From Phycisphaerae bacterium RAS1 (GTDB lineage Bacteria; Planctomycetota; Phycisphaerae; UBA1845; Fen-1342), in NCBI GenBank assembly GCA_007859745.1, contig SMLU01000001.1:434001-498000 (forward strand): a stretch of 64,000 nucleotides of DNA, written 5' to 3'. Below the pieces are notes generated by a model. That model saw nothing but the letters and a program-made list of their open reading frames with translations. It had not been told where the DNA came from and made no database searches. Each line of letters starts with the position of its first letter. Position 1 is the first letter of the stretch. A program made the translations under genes and the position numbers. Below are positions 43,055 to 51,711 of this stretch, piece after piece.

Positions 43055-45106
43055 CTAGATCCATGTGCGCGAGTAGGCGCCGAATTTCGGAGCCCCAAGC
43101 GCCAGCGCGCGGGCATTTATGACGAACGGCGCCGCTTTTCGCCAATCCCCACGCGCTGGCGCTTGGGGCTCGGTTGGCGCGGACTCGCACACGGTCATAT
43201 GAGTTTGAGCAACGGTCCGCGAAGCGCCCGGCCACCCGCGCCGGCCATCGACCGCCGGGCGCGCCCGAGTCTCGTCGTCCGCATCCGCATCGTCTTCGTC
43301 CCCACCGGCGTCGTGATCGCCGTCGCCCTCGCGTGCAGCGGCCTCGCGATACTCCATCGCCACGCCTCCGCAGAAGAGCGTCACGCCGATCGAGATCGCG
43401 TGACTCAGCAGCGGCATATCGCCCACCGAGACGCCGATGTATCCCTGATCCGTGAAAGCCGACACCGCGATCCGGTCCGAGAGCTTCGCCAGCCGATCGG
43501 GCAGCGGCGCGAGCATACCCAGGTCGCAATTCAGTCCATACTCCGCCAGGGCCGACATCGCGAACGTGTGGACCGGCACGGCGATCGGATAGATCAGCCG
43601 CTCGATGGCCTGCGAATCGCAGTAGCCGACGGCGACCGCGTTCTGGGGCAGGCTTGCCAGCGTGTCGCGCACGCCCGGACGATCGAGTATGCACGGGCCG
43701 GCGGTTTTCGGATCGGCCTGCCGCAGCGCCGCCGCCACGGATTGCGGGAAGAATCCCATGATGCAGCGGTCGCCGATGAACGCCCACGCCGGCGCAAAGG
43801 GCGACGGCCCGCCGCCGATGAGCACATAGCGAATCTCGTGCGGGCCGTATTGCGTGCGGCTGAGGCGCAGCTCGACCTGCTCCTGCGCAGCGAACGGCTT
43901 GGCAATGTCCACGAGGCGCGTGAGCAGCGCGTCGACGGCTTCGCGGTCGCGCGCCTCGAAGGCCAGCACCATGCCGGTGAAGAGCGCGCCGCCGTGGGCC
44001 GGAGCGTCATAGAGCGTCCACGTGTCGCCGATCGCCGGCAGGATCTGATCTGTAATGGACAGTCCCAGCACCTGCCGCATGCCCGCCATGGCGCCCTCGA
44101 TGCCCGCGAGCACATCGGGCGCGATCTCCTCCAGGATTCGCTGCGTCTCCTTCCACGCCGCCTGCAAGTCGAGGTTGCTCACCTGCATCCAGTAGGCGTC
44201 CGAGGGGACCATGCGGAAATCGGCGTCGGCGATCGGCTTCTGCCGCCAGAGACTGGCCAGGCCGCCGCGGGCGGAGCACTCGATGAACGTGGTGGCGCTC
44301 GGCCGCCCCCCGGCCGAGCCGGACGCGAAATAGATCGAGCGCATTTCGTTGGCGCCCAGTTCGCGGATGGCGGCGTCGATGACGGCCCGCATGTCGCCGG
44401 CGTCTTCCTGAATGGTTTTGCGCAGCACGTCGATCGTGATCGATAGATCAATGAACAGCTCGAATTCCGGCGCAGCGGCGCCCACCCGTTTGCGCACCTG
44501 GGACAGCGCTGCTCCGCCACTGAGCGGGCCAACCGTCCCACGGGCGCGGTCAATGACGCGCTCGACGGCCGCGTCGCGCATCGCCACGATGAACTTTCCT
44601 TCCGCCGCTCCCCATACAAAGCGCACGCCGTCATCCTTGTCCTCGACTGTCGCGAACGTGAGACCGGCGATGGTCGCGCTCCCCATCTCGCCCGGCGCGG
44701 CGGCCTGGCCGGCGAAGTGGGTCGCCAACTCAGCCAGCTTCTGCGCCTCGCCGCCGGCGTCGATCACCAGCGCCCAGGCCGGCGGCGTGTCGCCCAGCAG
44801 TTCCGCCGGTGAGCCGAAAAGGCCCAGCGCGCCCGGAAAACGCGCCAGGAGCAGGCCGAACTTGCCGATCGCAGCCATGCGGGCGGCCCGGTTGTCGCTT
44901 CCGGCGCGACTCTCCGCGCCGGCGGCCAGTTGTTCGAGGATGCGAAACTCGGCTGACTCGGCGCTCAGCAACCGCGTCCAGCCTACGTAAGCGTAGGTGT
45001 CGGCCGGCAGCAGCTCGGCCGGATCGGCGGCGGCGCATGGCAGCGCGGCCGACAGGAGAACAGCGACGACGACCAGCGCCCGCAGGGGCGATCCATATCG
45101 AGTCAT
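43055..45106 (-). CDS. exported protein of unknown function, C-terminus formed by a repeat
   Basis: 683 residues from ATG 45106 (AAGGAG upstream). Signal peptide (LVVVAVLLSAALPCAAADP), then TYAYVGWTRLLSAESAEF and a long alpha/beta body with FVWGAAEGKFIVAMRDAAVERVI and ECSARGGLASLW, similar in feel to DUF3352-type planctomycete proteins that report on a periplasmic enzyme, but not assignable. A hydrophobic helix (PLLSHAISIGVTLFCGGVAM) near residue 580 may anchor it. The last ~50 residues (TEPQAPARGDW, ARALALGAPKFG) are translated from the repeat at 43089-43174, so the natural end was probably shorter. Confidence 0.75.
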   Translation of the reverse strand: MTRYGSPLRALVVVAVLLSAALPCAAADPAELLPADTYAYVGWTRLLSAESAEFRILEQLAAGAESRAGSDNRAARMAAIGKFGLLLARFPGALGLFGSPAELLGDTPPAWALVIDAGGEAQKLAELATHFAGQAAAPGEMGSATIAGLTFATVEDKDDGVRFVWGAAEGKFIVAMRDAAVERVIDRARGTVGPLSGGAALSQVRKRVGAAAPEFELFIDLSITIDVLRKTIQEDAGDMRAVIDAAIRELGANEMRSIYFASGSAGGRPSATTFIECSARGGLASLWRQKPIADADFRMVPSDAYWMQVSNLDLQAAWKETQRILEEIAPDVLAGIEGAMAGMRQVLGLSITDQILPAIGDTWTLYDAPAHGGALFTGMVLAFEARDREAVDALLTRLVDIAKPFAAQEQVELRLSRTQYGPHEIRYVLIGGGPSPFAPAWAFIGDRCIMGFFPQSVAAALRQADPKTAGPCILDRPGVRDTLASLPQNAVAVGYCDSQAIERLIYPIAVPVHTFAMSALAEYGLNCDLGMLAPLPDRLAKLSDRIAVSAFTDQGYIGVSVGDMPLLSHAISIGVTLFCGGVAMEYREAAAREGDGDHDAGGDEDDADADDETRARPAVDGRRGWPGASRTVAQTHMTVCESAPTEPQAPARGDWRKAAPFVINARALALGAPKFGAYSRTWI
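43089..43174. repeat. palindromic repeat family 2, copy 2, overlapping a gene's 3' end
   Basis: Arms GGAGCCCCAAGCGCCAGCGC and its imperfect complement ending at 43174. It covers the last codons of the 683-aa exported protein. Confidence 0.85.
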
Positions 45107-45166
45107 GACGGGCTCCTTGGAGTGATTGCCGAAGTTGTATCCGATTTCCCCCGTCCAGGGCGAGCG

Positions 45167-46459
45167 TCAACTGTGCGGATCGGCGCCGACCGTCCGCTGC
45201 GGCGCGGCGCTCAGCCATACGCACGCGGCCCAGACGAGGAACACGCCCAGAAGCTGCGCTCCGGCCGCGCGGGCCGCGGGCCAGGCCAGCAGGATTGCGC
45301 AGCAGCCCCAGCCGACCAGCGCCGCAAGGGCGATGCGGCAAAAGCGCCGCCGGGCGCGGCGCACGCGTTCCAACCGATCCGCCAGCACGGCCAGCGGCCA
45401 GTAGAGCAGCGGCAGGTAGTGCGTCCAGACCAGCGGCGAGAAAAGGAGCATCGCCGCGCACCACAGTCCGAATTGCAGCCGCTCGCGCTCCAGCTCGACA
45501 GCACCGCCTGGCGGCGAGCGCAGTCCGTCGCGCACCGTCGCCGCGCCGCCTGCCAGCAGCATCGCGCCCGAGACCGCGACGAAGACCCACCAGATCGCGT
45601 CGAGCGGCAGGTCGGCGATGTTCACCAGCAACGGCGACCGGCCCTCTTTCGGATCGCCGTCCGTAGGCGACAGCAGTCGCCGCAGAACGATCGGCAGCGC
45701 ATTGTTGCTGTACTTGGCCTTCCGCGGTTTCTCGGCGGTGATGGTCGTTTTCGCGGAGTGTCCCACGACCGCGCGCTCATAGAACTCGCGGTGCGCCTGC
45801 GCGGCGCGCTCGAATCCCAGCGAAGCCGCCGGAAGCCCGCCGCCCAGCACGACCGCGGTCGCGACCGCGGTGGCCGCGACGCGCCAGCGCTGCCGGAGCA
45901 GGAAGAAAATCAGCAGCACGCCCGGAAGCAACTTGATGATGATCGCCAATCCGAGCGGCACGCCGGCCGCCCACTCCTGCCGCCGCTCCACCAGAAACCA
46001 GGTCGAAACCGTCAGAAACAGCAGCAGCAGCCCCATCGCCCCCAGCACGCCGCATGAATGCACGTACGGAAAAGCCAGCACCACGGCCAGCCAGGTGGCG
46101 GCCCGCGGCCGTGGCGGCAGGCCGCCGCTGAGAAGCGTTTCGCTGAGGAGGATCGTCGCGACGAAGAGCCCCAGCGACGCCAGCGTGAACAGCGTGATCG
46201 CCGCCTGAAGCGGGAGAAAGCTCCAGGGCATCATGAAAATGACGAAGAACGGCAGGTAGTTGTGGACTCCCAGCTCGTCGGTGATCTGGCCGGTCTCGCG
46301 AAAGTGCCGGGCCGTTTGCCAGAAATCGCGGAAGTCGGTCGAGCTTTCGGCCCGCAGCGCCGCGTAGCCCGCCAGTCCGACCGCATACACTGCGGCGCCG
46401 ATCAGCAGCGGTCGCCAGCCGCGCCACGGCGAGCGTCGCTCCTCGCGCCGGAGGATCAT
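45167..46459 (-). CDS. membrane glycosyltransferase (GT87/DUF2029 type)
   Basis: 430 residues, about 8-10 membrane helices (LLIGAAVYAVGLAGYAAL; LPFFVIFMMPWSFLPLQAAITLFTLASLGLFVATILL; more to the end). The catalytic-like DFRDFW motif near residue 43 and EFYERAVVG fit the GT-C fold of GT87, which uses polyprenyl-phosphate mannose as donor. The upstream neighbour is a polyprenyl-phosphate mannose synthase-like GT2, overlapping by 4 bp, so the pair would make and use the donor to glycosylate an exported acceptor. Confidence 0.8.
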   Translation of the reverse strand: MILRREERRSPWRGWRPLLIGAAVYAVGLAGYAALRAESSTDFRDFWQTARHFRETGQITDELGVHNYLPFFVIFMMPWSFLPLQAAITLFTLASLGLFVATILLSETLLSGGLPPRPRAATWLAVVLAFPYVHSCGVLGAMGLLLLFLTVSTWFLVERRQEWAAGVPLGLAIIIKLLPGVLLIFFLLRQRWRVAATAVATAVVLGGGLPAASLGFERAAQAHREFYERAVVGHSAKTTITAEKPRKAKYSNNALPIVLRRLLSPTDGDPKEGRSPLLVNIADLPLDAIWWVFVAVSGAMLLAGGAATVRDGLRSPPGGAVELERERLQFGLWCAAMLLFSPLVWTHYLPLLYWPLAVLADRLERVRRARRRFCRIALAALVGWGCCAILLAWPAARAAGAQLLGVFLVWAACVWLSAAPQRTVGADPHS

Positions 46460-47211
46460 CGCCGCCCCGTGAGGGCGCGTGAGAGCGCCAGTGCGTACAG
46501 CCGGCCGAGGTGTCGCAGGTAGCGCATCTGCTCACCGAGATTGAGCTTGGTCTTTCCGGCGGCCCGGTCGGCGAAGGCGATGGGAATCTCCACGACGCGC
46601 CGCCAGCCGTGTCGCACGATCAGCTCCAGCGCGATCTTGTAGCCGATCGGCCGCAGCTCCGACAGCCGCAGCCCGGCGCGGCGCACGCAGAAAAAGCCGG
46701 CCATCATGTCGCGCACCGGCGTGAGCGGCCGTGCCAGGAGACGGCCCATCAGGCTGTTGAGCCTGCGGCGCAGCGGCCAGTCGAGATCCACTGCACCGCC
46801 GGCGACGAAGCGGCTGCCGATCGCCATTTCAACGTCGGGGTCATCCAGCGCCGCGACCAGGTCGGGGATTCGTTCGGGCGGGTGCGAGAGGTCCGCGTCC
46901 ATGACGACGATGCGCTCGCCGCGCGCTTCGCGCAGGCCGGCGATCACGGCGGTCGCCAACCCGCGCTGGGCCTTTCGCACGATGCAGCGCAGCGGCGCGT
47001 GACCGGCGGCGGGCGGAGACAGCTCGGCGCGCAGCGCTTCGCCCAGTTCGCCGGCCAGCGCGGCCGTTCCGTCGGGCGAGTCGTCATCGACGATCAGGAG
47101 TTCACTGGTCGCGGGGTCGACGGCGGCGAAGATGCGCCGAGCGAGCGGCGCCAGGTTGTCGCGCTCGTTGTACGTGGGAACGACAATGGACAATCGAATC
47201 GGGAGACTCAA
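46456..47211 (-). CDS. polyprenol-phosphate mannose/glucose synthase-like GT2
   Basis: 251 residues from TTG 47211, chosen for AGGAG 5 nt upstream and the immediate LSIVVPTYNER motif; longer versions extend into a family-1 repeat. GT2 motifs: VPTYNERDNL, DDDSPDGT, MDADLSHPPE (DxD) and a terminal region ADRAAGKTKLNLGEQMRYLRHL, as in DPM1-type enzymes without extra membrane helices. It loads a sugar onto polyprenyl phosphate at the inner face of the membrane. Donor and acceptor sugars not determined. Coupled to the GT87-type gene. Confidence 0.88.
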   Translation of the reverse strand: MSLPIRLSIVVPTYNERDNLAPLARRIFAAVDPATSELLIVDDDSPDGTAALAGELGEALRAELSPPAAGHAPLRCIVRKAQRGLATAVIAGLREARGERIVVMDADLSHPPERIPDLVAALDDPDVEMAIGSRFVAGGAVDLDWPLRRRLNSLMGRLLARPLTPVRDMMAGFFCVRRAGLRLSELRPIGYKIALELIVRHGWRRVVEIPIAFADRAAGKTKLNLGEQMRYLRHLGRLYALALSRALTGRR

Positions 47212-47325
47212 CCGCGCTCCTGCCGCCGCGTCCGGCGAGCTTTCGCGCGGCGCGTGCGGCAGGCAGACTATCGCGCGATGGCCGGCGTGGGGAGTGCGCC
47301 GCGGCGGCGTGGCGCGCCGATCCGG

Positions 47326-47422
47326 CCGGACCCGCCGCGCCAAGCGGCGGGGTGACGATCATTAGCGGTCGGGGCCCCAAGGCCTTGGACGTCAACCCGC
47401 CGCTTGGCGCGGCGGGTTCTGA
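47326..47422. repeat. palindromic repeat family 1, copy e
   Basis: Both arms intact, ~36-bp centre. It lies upstream of the GT2 gene and overlaps alternative starts for that gene. Confidence 0.9.
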
Positions 47423-47464
47423 AAGACGCCGCCAATCGCAACCTTTCCGCCCCCATAGCGCGAA

Positions 47465-48715
47465 TCAGCCGCCCGAAAGCAGCGCGACGAATGGGTTGAT
47501 GTCCAGGATGTCGATGCTGTGGTCGCCATTGATGTCGGCCAGGTTGATGTCGCAGCTCGGGAACGTGGCGGCGTATCCGGCGGGATCGGCCAGCGCCAGC
47601 GTGAACGGGTTGATATCGAGAATGTTCACCGCGCCGTCGCAGTTCAAATCGCCGACAGCGTACGTGTCGCAGGCCTGTGCTCCGGGCGGCCGCAGCCGCA
47701 GTCCCCAGCTCACGAGCGTGCCGGTGTCGCCGGAGGCCGCGTCGCTGACGGTCAGCGTCCAGCCGCCGGCGGAGTTTCCGCCGTCGAATTCCGCGAGCAG
47801 GCGCGAAAAGAAGCCGGCGGTCTTCATGTTTCCGATGGTCGGCGAGGAGCAGACCGGGAAGGCGCCTTCATCATCGAGCTCGATGTCCAGCCCGTCCTGG
47901 AACGAGCAGTAGCGCCACCAGATGCTGAACTGAGAGGCCTCGTGTTGCAGCAGCAAGACGAGGTCTCCGATGTACGTGTGATCCGGGATGTTCACGATGA
48001 CGTTGACGTCGCCGACGGTGAATGAATCCAGGACGAGGATCGTGCTGTCGACGCTGGCAAGATCGCCGATCGGCGCGTTGGGCGTGGCCGAGTAGTCGAA
48101 CTCGGTCGGGCCGCCGGCGTCGCAATTGGAGTAATCGCCGCCGTAGGCGCCGCCCAGCGACAGGCAGCTTGCCGGCGTGCGGATGCTGCAGGCGCCGGCG
48201 ATGCAGCAGGCGCCGTACGAGGCGCAGCTTTGCGAGGGCGTGCAGGGCGGGCCGCTCTCGTCCAGGTGCAAAAAGAAGTTGCCGCTCTCGCCGTTGGCGC
48301 CGTGAACGAGAATGTAGTAGTTCGCGCCGGCGACCGAGCACCAGGAAACGCTCGACTGCTGTCCGCAGAAGTTGTCATTGCTGCCCACGCATGAGAGCGT
48401 GGTGCAGCTTCCGCAGTACACGCTCACGATCGTGTCGTAATTGGTCAGGGGGTCGCAGGTCGCGGCCGTCATCGTCGTGCCCGTGCCGATCACGCGGTAC
48501 CACACGCCGGGACTGGAAATCGCGTCGCCACAACCGGGCAGCTCCACGTCCACCGTGGCGCCGGTGGTCGAGCCGAAGACCGTGACCGGCACCGGACGCA
48601 GGACGGCGTTGCCGCAGGCGTCGTTGCCCAGGGCGCGGCCGGCCAGCAGGCCGCAACAGGCCGCCATACCGGCGGCCGTCCGCGCGAACCAAGAGCGCAA
48701 GAAATTCGTGTTCAT
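47465..48715 (-). CDS. exported protein with P-domain-like and dockerin modules
   Basis: 416 residues from ATG 48715 (GGAG upstream). Signal peptide, then an N-terminal Cys-rich beta domain (CDPLTNYDTIVSVYCGSCTTLSCVGSNDNFC), a middle part with CIAGACSIRTPASC, a proprotein convertase P-domain-like segment (PIGDLASVDSTILVLDSFTVGDVNVIVNIPDHTYIGDLVLLL ... GWTLTVSDAASGDTGTLVSWGLRL), and a two-loop dockerin (NCDGAVNILDIN, NGDHSIDILDIN). The mix of adhesion-like modules suggests a surface or matrix protein; no catalytic site seen. Confidence 0.85.
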   Translation of the reverse strand: MNTNFLRSWFARTAAGMAACCGLLAGRALGNDACGNAVLRPVPVTVFGSTTGATVDVELPGCGDAISSPGVWYRVIGTGTTMTAATCDPLTNYDTIVSVYCGSCTTLSCVGSNDNFCGQQSSVSWCSVAGANYYILVHGANGESGNFFLHLDESGPPCTPSQSCASYGACCIAGACSIRTPASCLSLGGAYGGDYSNCDAGGPTEFDYSATPNAPIGDLASVDSTILVLDSFTVGDVNVIVNIPDHTYIGDLVLLLQHEASQFSIWWRYCSFQDGLDIELDDEGAFPVCSSPTIGNMKTAGFFSRLLAEFDGGNSAGGWTLTVSDAASGDTGTLVSWGLRLRPPGAQACDTYAVGDLNCDGAVNILDINPFTLALADPAGYAATFPSCDINLADINGDHSIDILDINPFVALLSGG

Positions 48716-48895
48716 GGATAGCTCCGTTCCCTCTCCAAGGGTCGCTGCACGCCCGGCCAGACACTACGGCACGGGGAACGCCCGCAGCGTGGCATCAGTA
48801 TAACCGCTATTTCGTGCCGGCCGGTTGTATCGCGCGCGGATTTTGCCCGCGTCAGCGCTCGCGCAAGAACGGGTGAGCGTCCCGCGCCGCGCGCG

Positions 48896-49822
48896 TCACT
48901 CGCGCTCGTCCGGCCAGTACACCGAGACCGGCATCACCAGGTTTCGCTCCCCGCGGAACGCCGCCCGGAGCAGCGCCGGATCACGAAGCGTCTCGTGGTT
49001 CAGCTCGAAAAACGTGGATACGGCCCGCCAGCTCGGCAGGAGCAGCGCCTGCTCGACGAAGCGGTCATCGCGCGTCCGGCCGACGATCAGCGTGAGCATG
49101 CGATTCGAGGCATAGGCGCGCGCGTCGCCGCGGCGGTCGCCGATTCCGATGAGGATGTTGGGGTGCTCCTCGCGCAGGGATTGAAGCACGCGGCGCTTGA
49201 AGCGCGCGTCGCGGATTGCGTCGCGCAGGCGCGACGCCGTCACGACCGGCCCGGCCGGAAACTCGCGGAAGCTGAGCCAGGCGCGCGTCTTCTCAAGCAC
49301 CGCCCGCGGCCGGGCGGTGACGTACATGATGTGATAGTCCTTCGAGAGCCGCGTCAGCGTCGTGGCCGAGTCCGGCAGCGCGGGCGACGCCTCCGCGGCC
49401 GCGTCGAAAAAGACCTCATCCAGATCGCTGTCGGCCACCGTGTTGTCGATGTCAACCACGATGATCGTGCGGTCGGGCTGCCAGTCGAAAATGCGGCCGA
49501 CCGCGCCGTAGACCGCGCCGCCGACCGTGGCGCGGGCCTCAAACTGCTCGCACCCGAGCGCCTCGGGCAAGCTGATGGCCGCACGACCGTCGCCGTCGCT
49601 CACGGCCTGCTCTGCCACCGCGCCGTTGAGGTAGAACCGCACGACCTGGTCTTCGATTTCACGCCGCACCGGCAGCATCGGCTCGCGCTCGACGTACGCG
49701 ACGAGCCTCACCGGTTGCCCCGGAATGCGAATGGCGTCGTCCACGCTGACGACGGCCCGCCCGCAGCCGACGGGCAGGAGCAGCAGCGCGGCCAGCGGCA
49801 GGAGTGTCGCGCGAGTCTTCAC
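48896..49822 (-). CDS. lipoprotein with HAD-type (LNS2-like) phosphatase domain
   Basis: 308 residues from GTG 49822 (the nearby ATG is followed at once by a stop in its frame). Lipobox LLPVGC with C20. Residues ~25-105 are a beta domain. From 118 an HAD fold with the DxD motif VVDIDNTVADSD (D124, D126), YVTARPRAVLEKTRAWL, and GIGDRRGDARAYASNR (motif 4). This order resembles the LNS2/lipin-like DUF family of membrane-anchored phosphatases in planctomycetes. Likely acts on a phosphorylated compound at the cell envelope; the substrate is unknown. Confidence 0.8.
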   Translation of the reverse strand: MKTRATLLPLAALLLLPVGCGRAVVSVDDAIRIPGQPVRLVAYVEREPMLPVRREIEDQVVRFYLNGAVAEQAVSDGDGRAAISLPEALGCEQFEARATVGGAVYGAVGRIFDWQPDRTIIVVDIDNTVADSDLDEVFFDAAAEASPALPDSATTLTRLSKDYHIMYVTARPRAVLEKTRAWLSFREFPAGPVVTASRLRDAIRDARFKRRVLQSLREEHPNILIGIGDRRGDARAYASNRMLTLIVGRTRDDRFVEQALLLPSWRAVSTFFELNHETLRDPALLRAAFRGERNLVMPVSVYWPDERE

Positions 49823-49952
49823 GGCATGAAAATCTCTGGAAACCGGCAGCGCGTCAACCTTATTCTACAGGCGTGCAAACCGCGAAGCGCCAGGCGGGGC
49901 CCGGATCGGAGCACGGGGAGCACGGGGCGTCGCACGGTAAAAGGAGATAGTG

Positions 49953-51431
49953 ATGCACTCGAATCACCCAACGCATGAGCCTCGAATCTGCAAGCGGCGG
50001 CGCCACCGGTCGATCGCGTGGGCCGCTGGAATCGCAATCGCCTGCCCCACCCGCGCCGCGGACCGGCTGGAAACGGTCTACTATGACTTCGTCGACGAGA
50101 ACGGCAACCTTCGCGGCGGGCGGGTCGAGCTGCTGCTGCCGGGCCCGGACGCGTGGCGGGGCGTCATCCCGGCGCCCTGCACGACGCTGCTGTTCAATGG
50201 TCCGTCGTCCAACCGAATCGACATGGTTGTGGTCGGCGATGGATACCTGAATCCGCAATTGGCCGCGTACGCGGCGCACACGAACAACTGGATCAACGCG
50301 TTCGTCGCACAGCAGCCGTTTCTGGCCTACAGCACCTTCTTTAACATCCACCGCGTCGATGTGGTCTCGCCCGAGAGCGGCGTGGATCACGATCCGACCT
50401 ACCCTATCTGGCGCGACACTGCGTTGGGGATGGGCTTCTGGTGCTCGAACATCGAGCGGCTGCTGTGCGTGACCGTGGGCCAGGCGTATGCCTACGCCGA
50501 GAACGCCCCGGACGTTGACGCGGTGATCGCCGTCGCCAATTCGACCAAGTACGGCGGCGCGGGGTACACCGCTTCGGATCTGGCGACGTTGTCGGGCGGC
50601 AACAGCCTGGCGGGCGAAATCGCCATCCATGAGCTGGGGCACAGCCTTGGAAACCTGGCGGACGAATATGACTACGCCGACGGCACGACCTATACCGGGC
50701 CGGAGCCGATCGAGCCGAACGCATCCAAGCTGACGGCGGCGCAGATGACGGCGTCCGGCTCGAAATGGGCGACGTGGATCGGATTCAACAACGCCGCCTT
50801 CGACGGCAACCACTCGACCTATCAGGGCTGCCGCTACTACCAGTTCGGCGTTTATCGGCCGACGAACAGCTCGAAAATGCGCGCGCTGGGCCGGCCGTTC
50901 AACGCGGTGTCGGTCGAGTCGCTGGTGATCGAGATGTACAAGATCGTCCGCCCGATCGACGACTCGACCCCCACGGGCGCGCCGCTGAACGGGAGCGAGA
51001 CGGTCTGGGCGGATGTGGTGCAACCGGCCGACCACAACTTGACGATGCGCTGGCTGCTGGACGGATTCGTGGTCACCGGCGCGACGGGGCCGGCGCTCGA
51101 CCTGGGCACAGTCGAGATGGATGAAGGCGTCCACATGCTGCGATTTGAGGCAAGAGACGACACGCCGTGGGTGCGAAACGAGGCGGCCCGCATGCAGTGG
51201 ATGCAGGACAGCCGCACCTGGTCGATCGTGCTCGACTTTGCCGTGGGCGACGCCAATTGCGACGGCGCCGTGAACGTGCTGGACATCAATCCCTTCGTGC
51301 TGGCGATCGGCGACGAGGCGGCCTACCTGGATCAGTATCCAGGCTGCGACATCCTGAACTGCGACGCGAATGGCGACGGGACGGCGGACGTGTTGGACGT
51401 CAATGCGTTTGTCGCGCTGCTGCAGGGTTAG
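49953..51431 (+). CDS. exported M64-like metallopeptidase with dockerin module
   Basis: 492 residues from ATG 49953 (AAGGAG 6 nt upstream; GTG 49950 is less well spaced). A basic N-terminus (KRRRHRS) is followed by a hydrophobic stretch and a cleavage-like region (WAAGIAIACPTRAA). RIDMVVVGDGYLN is the start of IgA-peptidase M64-type domains, and the zinc motif HELGHSLGNLADEY begins at H226. Downstream NDHSTYQGC-like and SKMRALGRPF segments are also family-typical. Two dockerin-like loops end the protein (NCDGAVNVLDIN, NGDGTADVLDVN). Likely a surface-attached protease. Confidence 0.88.
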   Translation: MHSNHPTHEPRICKRRRHRSIAWAAGIAIACPTRAADRLETVYYDFVDENGNLRGGRVELLLPGPDAWRGVIPAPCTTLLFNGPSSNRIDMVVVGDGYLNPQLAAYAAHTNNWINAFVAQQPFLAYSTFFNIHRVDVVSPESGVDHDPTYPIWRDTALGMGFWCSNIERLLCVTVGQAYAYAENAPDVDAVIAVANSTKYGGAGYTASDLATLSGGNSLAGEIAIHELGHSLGNLADEYDYADGTTYTGPEPIEPNASKLTAAQMTASGSKWATWIGFNNAAFDGNHSTYQGCRYYQFGVYRPTNSSKMRALGRPFNAVSVESLVIEMYKIVRPIDDSTPTGAPLNGSETVWADVVQPADHNLTMRWLLDGFVVTGATGPALDLGTVEMDEGVHMLRFEARDDTPWVRNEAARMQWMQDSRTWSIVLDFAVGDANCDGAVNVLDINPFVLAIGDEAAYLDQYPGCDILNCDANGDGTADVLDVNAFVALLQG

Positions 51432-51458
51432 CGTTCCATCAAACGCGGTATTCACGTG

Positions 51459-51510
51459 GGGAGCATCGGCGTCTTGCCGGTGCGCACCGGCGAGACGCCG
51501 ATGCTCCCCG
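51459..51510. repeat. palindromic repeat family 4, copy 1
   Basis: A near-perfect 52-nt palindrome, GGGGAGCATCGGCGTC ... GACGCCGATGCTCCCC, just after the M64-like gene. The second copy is at 63074-63137. No T-tract. The 51432-51711 gap holds nothing else I can identify. Confidence 0.9.
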
Positions 51511-51711
51511 AAACGGCTGGCGCGACGGGGAGTGCGGGCGCGCTGAAACTGACGGGGAATTCCCGCGCGATCTCGTGACGAGCGCCGTCAATTGTCGCTT
51601 GCCTGTTGTTAACGCGCCGCCGTCGCAGCCTTATCCGGCGACCGCGTGCAACGGACATTCCGCCAGGATCGTCACCGCTTCCGATTCTGCGGGCGTCAGA
51701 GGGACAACGGT

